Shown: in pieces, positions 21,013 to 21,118 of the stretch | How positions within the stretch are numbered: the stretch's first letter is position 1 | How the letters are laid out: every line of letters begins with the position of its first letter | Virus record (IMG/VR): IMGVR_UViG_3300025732_001604 | Span: 1 to 21,118 of that record | Direction: 5' to 3' (one strand) | DNA: 21,118 nucleotides | Source of the DNA: a virus | The notes under the pieces: generated by a model | The model's input: only the letters and a program-made list of their open reading frames with translations | Database searches by the model: none | What the model was told of the DNA's origin: nothing | Made by a program: the position numbers and the translations under genes

Positions 21013-21118
21013 ATGTTTATTTCACAATTCATGCTCACGATCCTTGAGCGTCTAGCCGAAATGTTTCCGCAAGATGGTTACCAATCACGTTTAGAAGCAT
21101 ATTTGGCACGCCGCAGTA
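21013..21118 (+). CDS. Partial hypothetical protein, 3' end outside window
   Basis: ATG 21013 follows AGAGG (21003-21007) and the frame stays open to the last base. The visible 35 residues begin MFISQFMLTILERLAEMFPQD and continue helical and amphipathic (SRLEAYLARRS). Too short to assign. Confidence 0.6.
   Translation, partial: MFISQFMLTILERLAEMFPQDGYQSRLEAYLARRS

Noticed and set aside
1-21118. CRISPR array, rRNA or insertion sequence
   Set aside because: No regularly spaced direct repeats, no rRNA-like stretch and no transposase or terminal repeats were seen by eye.

Overview
The window looks like part of the genome of a lytic T4-like (Straboviridae/Kyanoviridae-type) tailed phage. All supported genes lie on the + strand, tightly packed, with many ATGA or 1 to 23 nt overlaps. 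It carries recognisable T4-type replication genes: family B DNA polymerase gp43, sliding clamp gp45 and the FEN-family RNase H/5' exonuclease. A DsbA-like small DNA-binding protein is likely. T4-late-type promoter boxes (CTAAATA / ATAAATA) recur in front of genes. Many small conserved-looking proteins resemble those of marine or freshwater T4-like phages (from memory, not searched). The host cannot be fixed from the sequence; an aquatic proteobacterium is a guess.

Layout: 1-1962 holds the 3' part of a low-complexity Pro/Ala/Thr-rich protein and an unknown protein. A short GC-rich double hairpin at 1966-2015 and a sigma70-like promoter precede dsbA-like and gene 43 (2088-4999). Gene 45 has its own composite promoter (5061-5792). 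Next comes a run of a small protein, a DpdA/TGT-like 7-deazaguanine DNA transglycosylase, an unknown protein, a MutH-like PD-(D/E)XK nuclease, a QueD-like T-fold protein, a small protein and a GT-B glycosyltransferase (5789-10608). Then come a small exported protein, a GalE epimerase, GTP cyclohydrolase I (FolE), a probable GIY-YIG homing endonuclease, a Lys/Ala-rich protein, QueD, a YhhQ-type queuosine-precursor transporter, a DadA-like FAD oxidoreductase, MazG, two small proteins and QueE (10623-17904). The right end has a DUF2452-like protein, an unknown, RNase H and four more T4-like hypotheticals, the last cut by the window edge.

FolE, QueD and QueE are successive steps from GTP to 7-carboxy-7-deazaguanine. 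YhhQ imports 7-deazaguanine precursors, and DpdA-family enzymes exchange guanine in DNA for such bases. Together they indicate that this phage replaces part of its guanine with a 7-deazaguanine, probably for protection against restriction. QueC is not in the window, so the final base is unknown. The neighbouring FAD oxidoreductase, GalE, glycosyltransferase, T-fold protein and MutH-like nuclease are candidates for side-chain processing, sugar addition or selective cutting of unmodified DNA; these links are inference.

Two loci (homing endonuclease, 12791-12829; RNase H, 18785-18816) have perfect 11-bp inverted repeats. In each, the right arm contains the start codon and the promoter lies inside or over the left arm. 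Read-through RNA would fold and hide the start, while RNA from the local promoter would not. At the RNase H locus the predicted transcript would begin at or within a few bases of the AUG, and there is no Shine-Dalgarno sequence.
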